Shown here piece after piece: positions 33,420-45,860 of a DNA stretch of 47,164 nt. Location of the stretch: contig NWUY0304131925.1 of NCBI GenBank assembly GCA_004151065.3, positions 1-47,164 of the forward strand. Direction: 5' to 3'. Position numbers and translations under genes: made by a program. The first letter of the stretch is position 1, and each line of letters opens with the position of its first letter. Below the pieces are notes generated by a model that saw only the letters and a program-made list of their open reading frames with translations, was not told where the DNA came from and did not search any database. This DNA is from Larix sibirica (lineage: Eukaryota; Streptophyta; Pinopsida; Pinales; Pinaceae).

Positions 33420-33745
33420 GTTTATTATGTTGGTTCAGTAGATCCAGTTCGTGATCGTGATCCATAACCACCAGTACTAACAAAAGTAGATCCATTAGTA
33501 AAGGCAGCAGCATAGCCTGTAGCATATCCAACACCACTAACACTAGCAGCAGGGTAAGCATATCCACCAGTACTTATATCAGCATAAGTAGTTCCAGTAC
33601 CAGTTGGAGCACACGTTGAAACATATCTAGTCTCAGATCCAGTAGCTTATCCACCAAGGCTACCACCAAGTCCACCGTGTTGGCTTGCAAGTCCACCACC
33701 ATCAGCACCACTAGTAGTTAAAGATCCAGTACCAGATTATTTAAG
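33420..33745 (-). repeat. Degenerate GGA/GGT/GCT/TAT codon-repeat tract
   Basis: One minus-strand frame is open for about 60 codons (about 33625 down to 33440) and, past one stop at about 33647, for another 25. It reads as Gly, Ser, Thr, Ala and Tyr in alternation ('ADISTGGYAYPAASVSG', 'GVGYATGYAAAF', 'STGGYGSRSRTGS'). The plus strand shows this as repeated 'ccagtacc', 'gtagatcc' and 'agcatatcc'. Either a decayed trinucleotide expansion or a piece of a glycine/tyrosine-rich protein gene; I cannot decide. A shorter patch of similar wording lies at about 3900-4005 on the plus strand. Confidence 0.55.
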
Positions 33746-33985
33746 TATAAATTGCCCGATATAAGGCCAGGTTATAAGAATAGAATTTACCAGGTAAGGC
33801 CATCTACTATAGAATTTACCATCAACAAGACCAGAAAATAAGGCCAGTATAAAGTAGCTATTCTCTTCTCTCGCTAAAAAAATTAGAAATAAAGGTCTAA
33901 TCTCCTTATCTCTATTCTTCCGGCCTGACCCTGACCCTTCAGTGCCTATGGGGCTCCCTCTTATTCCTGCCTACGGAATATTTTT
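33746..33985. other. Unassigned sequence with 'ataaggccag' repeats
   Basis: 'ataaggccag' occurs at about 33759 and 33849, and 'agaatttacca' twice between (about 33781 and 33821). The DNA then passes into the word-biased block. Confidence 0.5.
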
Positions 33986-33989
33986 CTGT

Positions 33990-36900
33990 AGTTCTTAAGG
34001 TACGAAGTCGCTTGCTAATTTAGCATCGTGAGATTACGAGACGCTCTAGTATATGGCCAACTATACCGATAAGCTTATATGGACTTAGTCGTGAGCTTAC
34101 CATTGTACAGCCGTACAGTAGTATAATTGAGAAAGAAATTGTACGCTAGTACTGCTTAGTAAGCTTAGCCGTATGTTTACAACAGTACAGGTTGGAATGT
34201 ATTTATTTACCTTATTTTAATACCTTACCTTGTATGAAGTTGGTCTATGTGCATTTGCCATACACAACAGGTATATTAATGATACGTATACGCTATTACA
34301 GATTAATCCAGAAGGTATAAATAGTAACTAGATCAAATATTAGTAGTCCTCGTAGTAATACTAAGCTGGATAATACTAGCTCTGTTAGTATGTATGGATC
34401 GGTGAATCACTTATATTAGCACGTAACTCGTAGTAAGCCTATTTGAAAAATGCAGGAGTGATTCATGAACTATGTCAGTATTGGAAATGGTGTTATATGT
34501 TTTAGTTTCAATTACTCTTATAATTAAGAGGTATATAAGTAATGACTATTGCTCGAATACCATTTACGTGTATAAGCTGGGATACATAGTGATTCAGTAT
34601 GTGATTAATCATGCCTTATTCCAGATAAAAGTTATAGGTTTATCACATATGCAGCTTACTATATCATGATGATTAATACAGGTTAATAACTTATACCTTT
34701 AAGAACTAAATAGTCTAATTCGACCCATATACTTATGTACTCGGTGTGTGTTTGACTAGGTTAATGGCATACTAATAAGGCAATCATTACTATGCACTAG
34801 TAGAATTATCCACGATATAATGCAAATAAGCAGTGATACATTACCATATAGAGGTGCTATCACTCACGGCCCGGTTCTACTGCTTAATTGAGCTACAGCT
34901 TACCACAGCGTAAGCAAGTATGAATTGGTACACGTAATTCAGGGCTAGCTCTAGTCAGCTTTTACCAGTCATAAATAGTACAACGCTGTTTCTATGTGTA
35001 ATTACTAGACGTGATGTACTCTACTCCAGAGTCCAGCATATATAAATTTTGTTACGAGCTAGGCTTGTTAGTAAGTAGAATACTCTGAGACGAGTACGAT
35101 GTAAGAGCTCAAGTGAGTTCAACCTAAGGCGTGGTCATGCAATCATTAGCAGAGATTAGCTTATTAACGTGAGTATGCTAAGTGCCTAACATGTTACACC
35201 CTATTACTTAATTCACCATTACTTTATCTCATAAGCTCGACGCATGCTTTACCGACTACCCGCATATCTATTGATTACGCTGCTTATATTAAACCTCCAT
35301 AATAAAGTTTACCTTTTACTATACACCTTATAAATTGAATGGCATAGTACTGCGTACAACACGTGTTTTCCATGATAAACAGCTGCCTCGTCATATGTAT
35401 TATACTATAGCCATGCGCTTAGTTATACGTAAAACATGGTGTTCCAACTTCAAGGGTGATAACTGACAAATTATTAAGGCTTGAGTTGTATAATATGGAT
35501 AGGCCAGGATATTACTGATAAGCTAGTTTATTTACCAAATTACATGGATACTTCAGTATTAAAAAGTTTAGGCAGCGTAAGCGTTACCTGGTCATTACTC
35601 TAGGCAGGCATATATGTCATAGCTAGATAGCACTTAGTCCAATACTAACATAGTAGTGATTTACTCATAGTGATGCAAGCGTTTAAGTGTCCAACTCACT
35701 CTTGTACGTATGCTCGTTATTACATGACTAAACTTGTATTAACCAGTGGATTCGCTTATCTTGTGGTTAAGGAGTACGAGCCATTGTTTGTTCACTACTT
35801 TATTGGTATTCAGAGTGCTCCATAATGACACAGAGTACATTAATATTAAAGCAGCTTAATGAATGGATTCTATATTACTAGTAACAAGCATGTGTTATAC
35901 ATAGTACCTCACTAGCTTGAACCCTGTATGAATTGGCTAGGTAATAAAGAGTATAACCATTAATCTTGTTTTACTGCATAGTAGTCATATCATGGAGTTT
36001 ACTATATACCGTTAATTACTAAGTCTATCCGTATTAAACCCCATATTATTGCTTGCATAGCTAAGCGATCTATAAAAGGTATAACAGTACTTATTCCGGA
36101 AGATTTGACAACTAAGACCACTAATTATGGAGCAAGGGTATAAGCAATTTACCGGGTAAGCTCTAATATCAGGATAACACTAGGCTGAGCTCAGAGTGCG
36201 TCCATGCTTTAGCCATATCGGTGAAAACAGCCAGTAAAGCATCAGAGTTAGAATCTTTCTGAGTAGAGTCTAATTTCCTTAGTGAAAATAGACGCTTTAT
36301 ACCTGTCACTACAAGCTGCTGGATTACTGCATATTTTTTGAATATGCTTTATCTGATCATCATAATGGCACGCTGAATAGACATGATACAATGATCTCGT
36401 ATTACCGGCTCGTAATTAAGGCAAGCATAGGGTTACAGAAAGGTCATGCATACTAGCCATTGTTAACCTGAAAACAAGCATAAATACTCATATATCTATT
36501 ACCCGTAATACCCTTATGTATGGACAATAGCATGCTATTCATAACATAGGCCAGATGGTGAAAATGTAGATAACCTTAGCCTCTGGTCTAACTACGACCA
36601 TGGTTAATGCATTTACGAGCCTATTTCAAAATCTTAATAGCTAAATCTATAATTTCTAATCGCAGTAGGCATAATCACTAAGCTGGGAGTGATATCCATG
36701 TATTGTGAACCATTCTAGCGGGTTAAGCGTTTTTAAAAGAGACTACGATATAGCAGTTGATTTACTCTTAGCACCACGAGCATATCCGTAATTAGTGCCA
36801 TATATTAATTAGCCTCGTGGTTTACTTACCATCTAGCTTACAAGGTGTAAAACAGGTACTATGTGTTAGGAGTCTAATTACTACGGCACTTAGCCATGAA

Positions 36901-39900
36901 GTGGTTACTAGTAAATAAGCATGACTATTTTATTCATCGCAAACCATGTTAATTAATACCAGCAGGTTATATGGAAAAAATAGGTTATTAGCTAGTGCAA
37001 GCTTAATTAAGTTGCCCATTGTCTGAAACAATACTAGTAAAGTTAGTGGTTTGTACTACTCTAATTCATAATTATGCTAGAGTGACTAAGCAAGCTGAAA
37101 CTATAACTTTGATCAACGAGTAAGCAACTGAATAGTATTACGGCTCTTTTACCTGCATAGATGAGACTTTAACTGCCTCATAATACCAATATTTTCACAT
37201 TAGAGCTCACACAGTAAATATACCAGAGTACTACGTGAATTATGTGATAAGCTTTATGGTTTACTATTTTATGATGAAACTCAAGCATCACTATGGAAAT
37301 AATAGTATAATAGCTCATACTGGATACTTGTCTAGTTCACCTTTTACCTGTTCACGAGCCTGATTTAATAGACCACGAGTATAATTTCTGCATAATATAG
37401 TAGTCTAAATACAGTATACGAGTCAAACTATAGAAGTTAAGAGTCGTCAAATAATATGTCTATTACCATGATTGCTTACATACTATATAAAAAGTAAACC
37501 TTACTAGAAGCATACTCGAGTTAGCCTAGATAGTCTAAATGACTATTCACTCGATATAAGTATAATCCTACACACTAATAACGGTTAAGTAAGCCGCTTA
37601 TGTGTCATAGTGCTAAAGCTAGTAGGTATTAGAGTTGCACAGTGGTACGGTATTACTTAAGGACTACGTAATAGTTTATTTATAGACTTCTATAGTCTAA
37701 TTAATCTGATTAGTAATAGTTACCATATTTTTTACCCAATCATAGACTACTATTACTGGTTGTCATGCCTTTCGTGTAATTAGAGTGCGGTACTCTTGGT
37801 AGTATCCTCTTGTCAGGCTTAGTAGTGTAATTTATAAAATACAGTAGTATACTTAAAGTATTACAATAGTACTCTTTTATGTAATAGACTCTTTGTCTTA
37901 CTCAGTAAACAACTGTACAACTAAGAGTGTTGTCTTACGCAGGATACTATTACTAAGTAGTAAACTACTGTACTACGAAACATATTATTATACTACGGTA
38001 GTATCCTCTTGGAAGTATACTACTGTACCACTAGGAGTGTTAAGAAGCAAACTACTGTAGTGCTAAGAAGCATGCCACCGTACTCTTTAAGCCTCTCCTG
38101 CTTACTTTATTATTAAAGCGGAATAGTGTTAGTCGTGCCTTTACCAATACTATAATAGTACATAATACATACTGGACGTTGGGCCACAATGTATTAAGAG
38201 TATATGAACCACTAGATTTGAGTAAGCTGGATGGTCTCGACATAAGACCAGGATCAATGAGTGACCTGGATAACTAGTACTTAAACCACGTAATTTTTTA
38301 GCTACTCAATCACCAGGTTCAGTTATTTGCGCAATATAACCAATGTGTAATAAGCTGTATACCACTAAAGGCCATATTAATAGCAACTAGAGTCAGCAGC
38401 TTAGTTAATAAGTCATAATCAGAGAAAAAACTGAGTACTATGCCGTTGAATCAAGTGGGAAAAGCACGAATTACCCTGCCATAGTTAGTCGTACTGAACT
38501 CTATCATCTATAACTCTTAATCCAGATTCGACGTATGAAGTCATATGTCGTTAAGCTCGAAGTACTAGTTAGCCCGTTTTCCATAGTACTAACGAGTCTC
38601 ATATATGTTCAGTAATTGCTTAATTAACAGGACTAAGATATTATACTGTGTGCGTAGTATACATCATTGGTCAGTCTGGTGTTTATTACCTTAGAAATTA
38701 CGACCTTGGATTCGTTTATCTAGTGCCCTTTAATATTTTGAGCTCATCGTAATACTTGGTATCCGTAGGCTACTTGCAGTAAGCGTACTAATACCACTGT
38801 TTCACTAATTAAACATGGTTAAGAGTATATTAATACTCCATGAACAGCGCGTAATCCTAACTTATATCCAAGGACCTGAGTGTAATCTAGAGCATAAATA
38901 AGCTAGCCATAATACCTTGTATTCTCTATTACTCATACTTTCAATATGTATAATGATAAACTTATTAATCACGTCTGGAAAATCCTTTTCAACTTTACTA
39001 ACCATTAATGCATAGTGATGTGTAATTACTGTCCCATGTAAATACTAGAGTCCAAGCAGCTTGGTTAAGCTGGGTTACTTAGACATAAACCTAGTGCAAC
39101 TCTTAGTCATATCAATCATAAGTATTCCACTCAATCATCTTACTCATGCTATATATGGCATACTGTTACAGATATAAGTAAGTCTCCTATATAACCTGAA
39201 GGCGTACTATCCCGTAAAGTAGCTACTACGTTAACTCATGCTTAGTAGTACTCATCCATGTAAGTATATAGACGTAGGAGCAAATAGAGTGGTATAACTA
39301 GTGGCACTCATAATTCCAGCTTAACCTCGTAACTCATGTTAATTGGTATAAGCTCGTAATAACACGAACTTTCTTAATGGGTTTTGATTCATGTATGTTG
39401 TACTGACTATTTTACGTGAGGCCAGCAGCTTCACTAGATAGATTAAGCATGTATTGCTACCAGTACTGCTTACCTTAATCCCGGGCTGCTGAAATAAGTA
39501 ATGGATGCCTAGTTACTAGTGTTAATTTATATCTAAGGTGTAGTATGTTATGGGTATACATATTTATTCTAATATGTGCTGTACTTAATAGCCTTTTTAT
39601 TTCAACCATAAACTTATACCTCGTAGCCGGTGATAATATAAATCCTGTATATTCTACGTTAATGGTAACTTGGAACCATGTAGTCTATTGATAATTCCAA
39701 GCATGCATAAGGGTCCATGCCAGATGTCAATAGGAAATAGCAAGCATGTTATTACGCTTAATCCTTTTCAGCTGCTGAGTACCATAATACGCTTAATAAT
39801 CAACCATGCTTGCATTAGTAGTATAACATGGATAACTGGTTATGAAATTAGACATGTACGAGCTTATCAGTTAAAGGTATACGTAATCTTAGGTGTAAAT

Positions 39901-41090
39901 CAATATAAGCTGCCTAGTTTAGTCATTTCACCATAATGGCTCGTGTATTACGAGTATCATGCTATTGAACCTGATATAAAGCGCCAATTATACTTTTAGC
40001 TATGTATCAAGTACTGTAAACGTAAATAAGTACTCAGCTATAAGGTTTAGTGGTCAGACCTATATATTATAGGTTACGCAAGCTCTTACCTTTATTACTA
40101 GTTGACATTGCTTTAACCATGGAGCTCGTACTAAGCCTGACTCTAAAGCTAACTCGGCTTAGTGGCATCAATAACCTGCTTAGTAATTAGGTTTATATAG
40201 ACTACCTGATATTAAAGGTAAATAGTACTGGTCAACGTAAACTATATGTTGCCAGATTCCTGACGTGCTGTTCTTGTAATTGCTTTATCTCTTTAAGCCT
40301 GTTATTACGAAAAAGCTATAGATTGCCAGCTCGTAATTTGTCTTGAGCAAGCTAATTATTCTGGTATGTTATTAGTATATCCATGGTGCTGCCTGGATTA
40401 AGGTTTATATTCTAGGATATTCTCTATCTTGTAACCATTAATCACTACGGGGCCTATGTTAGTATTTCCACTGTATAAATTGTACCAGGCTCTATAGGTT
40501 CAATTTATCCTGGTGTGATAGAGAAATATGGTTCGTATTTAGAAAACACTCTATATCTTTAAGCAGGTTGCTATTCTCACTAAGTACTATGGTCTAGTAG
40601 CTCTGTAATCTCTTGTTGACTAGCATAATATTATATACTGGTAAGGTTTACGTGCTTATTAGTTAACCATAAATAGTCCTTGGATCATATAGGTCTTTAA
40701 ATATAAGGAGTATATCATAGGCATGTAGTTGCATTTATGTTAACCTGCCTAATAAGTATCTAAGAGTATAAATAAATCACTTAATGGGCGCTGAATAGTG
40801 TTACAGGTGTATATAGTGATGACTTAAAAAGTAAGCTATCATTGAGTAGTCTGAAACAGCTTACTAGTAGCTCTAAGATACATATAACCCCTTAATTAAA
40901 CAGCGTATGTGCTAAGTCCGCAGAGTGATAAGACCCATAAACTAGTTCATAGATAGAGCCCATTAAATTTATGTCAGTATGCAAATCATAGAAGCTAAAT
41001 ATCCGTAAAATATACGCCAGATTAATGAATGTACTAACTCTGTAGTCATGCTTTAATCTTTAATGGTCGGAAACCTAACTGGGATAACTT
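33990..41090. other. 7-kb word-biased, nearly ORF-free block
   Basis: No gene is recognised. Only three frames of at least 60 codons occur (34472-34669 +, 38052-38243 -, 39670-39936 +) and none looks like a protein. The DNA is about 60% AT but has few long A, T, G or C runs. The same short words recur on both strands: GCTTA/TAAGC, TAGTA/TACTA, CTCGT/ACGAG, GTACT/AGTAC, and variants of CATGG with GTTAA. In 34861-35340 I count six GCTTA or TAAGC where about one is expected from composition. CG is not depleted, unlike in the 12.45-14.64 kb pseudogene. Edges are judged by eye. It may be an ancient family of short repeats in both orientations, or the product of an unusual copying process. Confidence 0.55.
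37840..38092. repeat. Degenerate AAACTACTGTAC / ACTAAGAGTGTT repeat array
   Basis: Variants of 'aaactactgtac' occur at about 37908, 37960, 38014 and 38046, several followed by 'actaagagtgtt' or 'actaggagtgtt'. 'gtagtatcctcttg' occurs at about 37799 and 37999. Unit length is about 30-50 bp and irregular. It is the clearest local array inside the word-biased block. Confidence 0.65.
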
Positions 41091-41178
41091 GCCGGGAGAT
41101 AATACCTTACCAGACCGGACAAGATTGTAAATCTGTCCACTATCCAGTGCGGGGGTGATTGCTGTAACGATTTAGTAG

Positions 41179-41449
41179 CAACCTCTCTTTAAGATGAAAG
41201 AAGAAGTGTATAAGGAGTAAGAGAATAAGTAAGAGGTAGGAGGTAAAGGGAGAGGTAGTAAAAGCCCACCACCTGCACCCGGCTCCTTCGTTGCTAATTC
41301 CCATCGGTGGTAGGGTGTACAGTAGCATAACATAATCCCTTGCTCGTCTGTTGAAAGTAAGTAGAAGGTCGTAGTATAAGAGGTAGTATAATGACTCTGG
41401 AGCGTAGCGACCTCTCCCTCCTCAGTATAAAGAAGAAGTGTATAAGAAG
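41179..41449. repeat. Direct repeat with 18-bp core AAAGAAGAAGTGTATAAG
   Basis: The 18-mer lies at 41197-41214 and 41429-41446, each preceded by a variant of 'gcaacctctc', giving duplicated blocks of about 40 bp spaced 232 bp apart. The copies differ by a few bases between the two conserved parts. Confidence 0.75.
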
Positions 41450-41690
41450 GAGGGAGCAGAATGGCCCAGCAGCAGCATTAGAACCGGCATTATCCCCAGC
41501 ATTATATAATTACCCCGCTTTCCATGCTTCCACACCACGCTTTCTGGGCCATCCGCCCGCATACACGCCATACAGTGAAAGGAGCATCCGCGCTTCCATC
41601 CACGCTTTACCCATTCCGTTCTGTTCGCATTCTCCATTGACTCATTCAGTAACCATACACGCAATACACGGCATCCAGTTCAATAAATAA
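41391..41690 (+). other. Low-complexity open frame, doubtful gene
   Basis: A 99-codon ATG frame. The first 22 residues are translated from the 18-bp direct repeat. The rest is rich in Pro, Ala, His and Ser from a C-rich degenerate repeat ('ccatacacgc', 'catccacgc') that runs on past the stop to about 41750. The antisense strand is open too (41422-41664). No domain is seen. I do not think it is a gene. Confidence 0.2.
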
Positions 41691-41749
41691 GCCCCCACGC
41701 CCCGCCTTATTTTCAAATCCACATCCATGCCATACACGCCTTCTTTTCA

Positions 41750-44700
41750 CTTTATGTTCATTACCAACTGCCAACATCACATACGTACTCTGTATTCAAC
41801 TATTTACGTTACCACTAAACTACTATAAGACCTAGCACTAACCCTTTGATTAGCTTTTGAAACTAATACTGTTACTTAGCGGTTGTTTTGTTTTTCTTAG
41901 CGGTCGTGGCTTGTTCCCAGTTGGTAGCATTCCAAACACCAACAGGGGGAGTACGATTCGGTTCTGTTCCCAATATTCTTGACCTCAAGAGAGGGAGGGA
42001 AACCGCATTCCTGTAAACTCACTATATAGACTGTAGCAAACAAATAGGCCCAATTTGCTACAGTTCGGGCCAGCTTCGGGAAAGGTGGAGCCTAACTATT
42101 CTGTGTACACCCATTTTTCAATTAAGGGCCATTTCATTTCTTTCAATATTTCTCTTACTGCGTTCCTCTCCTTATAATATCCTGACAGTCTAGCGCGGGC
42201 TACGGGCAGTCGTTAGGTGGGGTAGCGTGGTTTCCGCTAATACATATATTCCAGACAAGTCTTTCCAAAGCCCCGGTCTTTCCTTTCATAGCTTTTTGGG
42301 GTTTCAGTGGGCTTATTTCCTTGGCTTGGCTTTTCATGTCCCATAGTTTACGAAAGGCAGCACTACTAGCGGTCGCGGGATTAGATAGGCAGGTCGTTTG
42401 GGATTCAGACTTCGTTCTAGACGGACCCATTTGAAGAAGAAAGGTCTGGTCCGTTTGGCTACCTCGTTCCAGTTAAGGTTTGGTCCTTCCTTTATTTTAG
42501 GGTACTTCGGGAAGTCAGGCTATGGGAAACCCCGGTAAAAAAGAGAGGTAGGGGGGTTGGTACATTATTTATAGTGAAGGGATAACCTGAACAACCCTTC
42601 TAGCTCTTTGAGGGGCCAGAGATAGATAGAGAGCTTTTTAGTAAGGACCGAAGGTAAGGTCAACCTTATCCGCGGTGAGGCCCGAAGGTGAGTTGGATGT
42701 GTATTGCGTTGTCTTCTGCCGTTAAATAACAGAGTTGGGCAGAACTAGGTGTACTTATCAGAGAGGCGGGAGCCACCTGTAGTTACTACTCCTTCTCATG
42801 CTCAACGAGTAGAGCGGGTTGAAAGGCAGGCTTGTTAGGGGGTTAGGCTAATAGCTTTCGTGCTCGCTCAGCTCATGTACGAACGGTGGGTGCGTGGTAG
42901 AACCGGAGAACCTCTAGGTAATAAAATAGTGTAAGGGCTTATTTTCTTGCTGTAGCTGCAGAAGGAGGGGGGCTGGCTGGTGGTAACCTGCCTTAGGGAT
43001 GCCCGTTATAGCCTGTGGGTAGGCGCTGCTAGCTGATACGTCACGTCCTCGCGTAGGTCGGCATGCTGAAAGGAAAAGGTATGCAAAGGTGCTTATCACA
43101 GCTGGCTGGTAAGTCTTGATGTCAATTCTCCTCCCACTTAACTTATTTTATTGGCTGGCTTTATTATATCTAAAGTAGTAGGTTTTTGGGGGGTGTTAGT
43201 AGGTCTAACTAACGAACGATGGAATTAATCGGGCGATTGGATCGGGAGATAGAAGAAGGAATGGGATAGAGGTCTTTGGATGTCAAAGGAAGGGTCTCCC
43301 TTTCTCGCTTCCTCCCTTAGTCAGTTCATTTGCGATTCTATTCTATTACTTTTTCTTCACACGCTACCTCTCCCAGAATAAAGTCACTTTGTTTCTTCCG
43401 CACGTATCCAGATTCGGGTTGACCAGACCCTTAATGATGATGTTATGCTGGCCTTCTTTTCCTTAAAACTAAGTCAATTTTCTATTGAGAGCTCGATCGG
43501 CAGCGCTATCTGGCTCAGGCTTTAGCGAGTGGCTGGCTCTGTGCATGAAATCGCGTATCTAAAGGGAAGGCGTGCCAGTAAAAGAAGCAGATTGTACCTT
43601 GAGCCATCCCATTTCATCTGTTGCTAATGGATTGATTGCGCCGCTCACTGATTCATTCCGCTGTAAAACGCACCTATTTGATGCTCATCTGCCGCTATTC
43701 TGCTGCTTACCTGAAGACTGTACCTTGAAAAAGGCAGATTGTACCTTTATTGTACTTTGATCTATTACATTACACCTGCTGCATCCCTTTTCACTTATGA
43801 GTTGGACAACCCTCTTGCTATGGGAGAACATGGTTGGGATAGCCAAAGATGGGCGGGTAACAAGCATAAATATAACCAGTGTTCATCCATCTAATAATTC
43901 ATCTGGAGCCATCATTGGGAAGGAGACCGCACCCTTTCAGGATACAAAATAGAGTGAATCGTAGAGGGAGAGAAAATGGATTCATTTTCACCCCCGGGTG
44001 CCCCATTCACCATTAGGAAAATGGATTCATTTATTTCCTTGAATGGAATAATTTCTTTCCTTTCTTCGATACCCCCGCCAGCCCTGTCATTACAGGATAT
44101 ATGGTATGATCTGTTAAGGCACTTTATATTCTAGAGACATATTCTCTCGCGGACTAACAATATTGAAAGAATCGGGGCACTAATCCTGTCTGTATTGGAT
44201 CATCAGATCTTTTCTTATCCGTCCTCTCATTCCTGGCTGCATCATATGGAATAGTAGTATCTATCACTTTTGCCTTCCGTTATGGTGGTGTTTTTAGCTC
44301 TTGTATCGGGAAGCATACTCATAAATTGGTTCTTTCTTAGCAAAGTATACCGTACCTCTCTCGTTTGTCCAGGCCTTTCATAAAGGTCCTCAGCTTGCTG
44401 GGTTAATGATCCGTCTCGTCTATGCGGCAGGTTCCTTGCTCCCGGTTCTCGAGCTGAGCTCTCCAACCAAGCTAGCTTATGCAAGCTGTGTCGATCCTTT
44501 ATAGTAAGCTCCGCTTGCTTGCATTGACAAACCAGCTAGATCCGCTTCGCTGGACTAACCCCACCAACCAACCCTTGTCGACTTCCAATCGGCAGTTTCA
44601 ATCTCTATATCGGTCTTACTAGGAACTGATGAGGGCCTTCGGTCTTCAATCGGTGCACTTCCTCAACTGTCAACGTGTTCCCTGCCTGTGCCCCTGCTGC

Positions 44701-44950
44701 ACTTGAGATCCTGAACGTGGCATCCGTCCACGTATATTCTTCCTTTGTGATCCGTCCTCCTCAAAACGAGTTTTATCTATATTAAAATGACTAATGAGAA
44801 TATTTTGATCTAATATCTGGTCACCCACACATTGTGCTTGCTCCGAACCAGGTAGTTAATCCATCGCAAAATCAAATTGATTTAGTGGTAACTTGGCAGA
44901 TACTTTCATCCTTTCATCCTCTGGTCCAGGTCCTTATATCTTGCTTCTGA
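41750..44950. other. Unassigned sequence with short direct repeats
   Basis: No gene is recognised. Frames at 42200-42430 (-), 42914-43099 (-), 43572-43760 (+) and 44242-44484 (-) are unplaced. The 43572 frame contains the same short Asp/Cys/Thr phrase three times because 'gattgtacctt' or 'gactgtacctt' is repeated in its DNA (about 43590, 43717 and 43736). GAAAATGGATTCATTT is duplicated at 43972-43987 and 44017-44032 around a CCCCCGGG core. The texture of this stretch (mixed composition, many CTTTC and GGAAAG words) is what I would expect of plant mitochondrial spacer. Confidence 0.45.
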
Positions 44951-44954
44951 AGGG

Positions 44955-45345
44955 GTAAAGGGACTGAAGAAGATGTGGAACAACATTGGTTCCTGTGTGA
45001 AGCTATTTGGAGATCAAGGGGAGTTCCGGACGTTTCCAAGATAATAGAGTTCCAGACGAGCGCTACAGTGGTATATGAAGTGTGTGGATCACTATACTCC
45101 CATTGTTCCACCTATTTCCTTGACAGAGGTGAAGGAAGAAATTGTTCGTTGAGGAGTTTCAGCTGCCAAAGTTGAAACAACAAGGGATTGCAGATATGAA
45201 AGGAATTCCACAATATGAGAGAGAATTGGCTTGGGAATATGCTCAGAGATTTAGGGATGTGATGAGTAAACTGTCTCATGATACGCAGAACAAGGAATAG
45301 AATCCTACCGGGCAATAAGTGGGGTTGTAACAGAATTTCCAAAAC
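44955..45345 (+). pseudogene. Ty3/gypsy gag (capsid) remnant
   Basis: The plus strand reads 'EEDVEQHWFLCEAIWRSRG' from about 44967, then 'DVSKIIEFQTS' (about 45030), matching the capsid region of plant gypsy gag proteins. A frameshift near 45065 moves the match to another frame. There it continues through a Trp/Tyr-rich phrase and, after a further shift near 45150, 'ELAWEYAQRF' (about 45224-45253) with 'RDVMSKLSHDTQN' up to about 45290. A stop follows at about 45298. No start codon context is clear: the longest open stretch begins at a GTG (44975), and the true gag start would lie further left. The rest of the protein resumes after about 240 bp at the zinc-knuckle fragment. Confidence 0.75.
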
Positions 45346-45585
45346 CCTCTCATTCGCTAGTTTGGAGCAATAAGATCTCTTTTTTTAGGGTCCGATGCTC
45401 GCCCCGCTATCTGGGATCAAAATATGGAGATTCTCTGAATGGTCTTATATGGATCTGACCTCCTTCCTTCCTCTGGTGGAATGGGTCCCGCCCGTGTGGC
45501 AAGAAGAAGAAGAGTCCTGTCTTGTTTTACTTCGAAATGAATGAATACGGGGTAGGGAGGGGGGTTACTTATTGAGGCGGCCGAT
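45346..45585. other. Unmatched sequence between two gag fragments
   Basis: It occupies the place of the capsid-nucleocapsid linker but I cannot read it as such in any frame. It may be a very decayed linker or an unrelated insertion. A minus-strand frame (45417-45701) crosses it and is likely chance. Confidence 0.4.
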
Positions 45586-45860
45586 CTGGAGGCCATGGTG
45601 GAGCAATTCGATGTTATAACTGCTATGAAATTGGCCATGTTGCCAGTAACTGTACCTTTCCACGACGGCCTTGGTGCTCTTACTTTCAAGTTCATACCCA
45701 TGGTACTGACGATTGCCTAGAAGTGATTGCAAAATTGGAAGACCTTGTAAAGAACCGACCAACAAATTAGATCAATTCAGAGCTGCAGGATGGTACTAAT
45801 ATGGCTGGTCCGATCATCAATGTTGTCACTCGTGGTAAAATTCAAAGTAAATGGAAAAGT
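45586..45860 (+). pseudogene. Ty3/gypsy gag nucleocapsid remnant with CCHC zinc knuckle
   Basis: In one plus-strand frame from about 45588, 'CYNCYEIGHVASNC' (45612-45653) is a perfect C-x2-C-x4-H-x4-C zinc knuckle, which binds RNA in retrotransposon gag. A second, decayed knuckle follows as 'WCSYFQVHTHGTDDC' (about 45672-45716), then a helical 'LEVIAKLEDLVKN' and 'NVVTRGK' near 45830. In this family two knuckles are usual. A stop at about 45768 interrupts the frame. It lies 240 bp after the capsid fragment on the same strand and so probably belongs to the same insertion. The gypsy RNase H remnant at 8.5 kb could come from the same family, but this is a guess from remembered element layouts. 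Confidence 0.85.

Noticed and set aside
33253-33567. 104-codon minus-strand frame rich in Leu, Met and Tyr
   Set aside because: It is translated from the codon-repeat tract in a shifted frame and from the ATAAATAC microsatellite.
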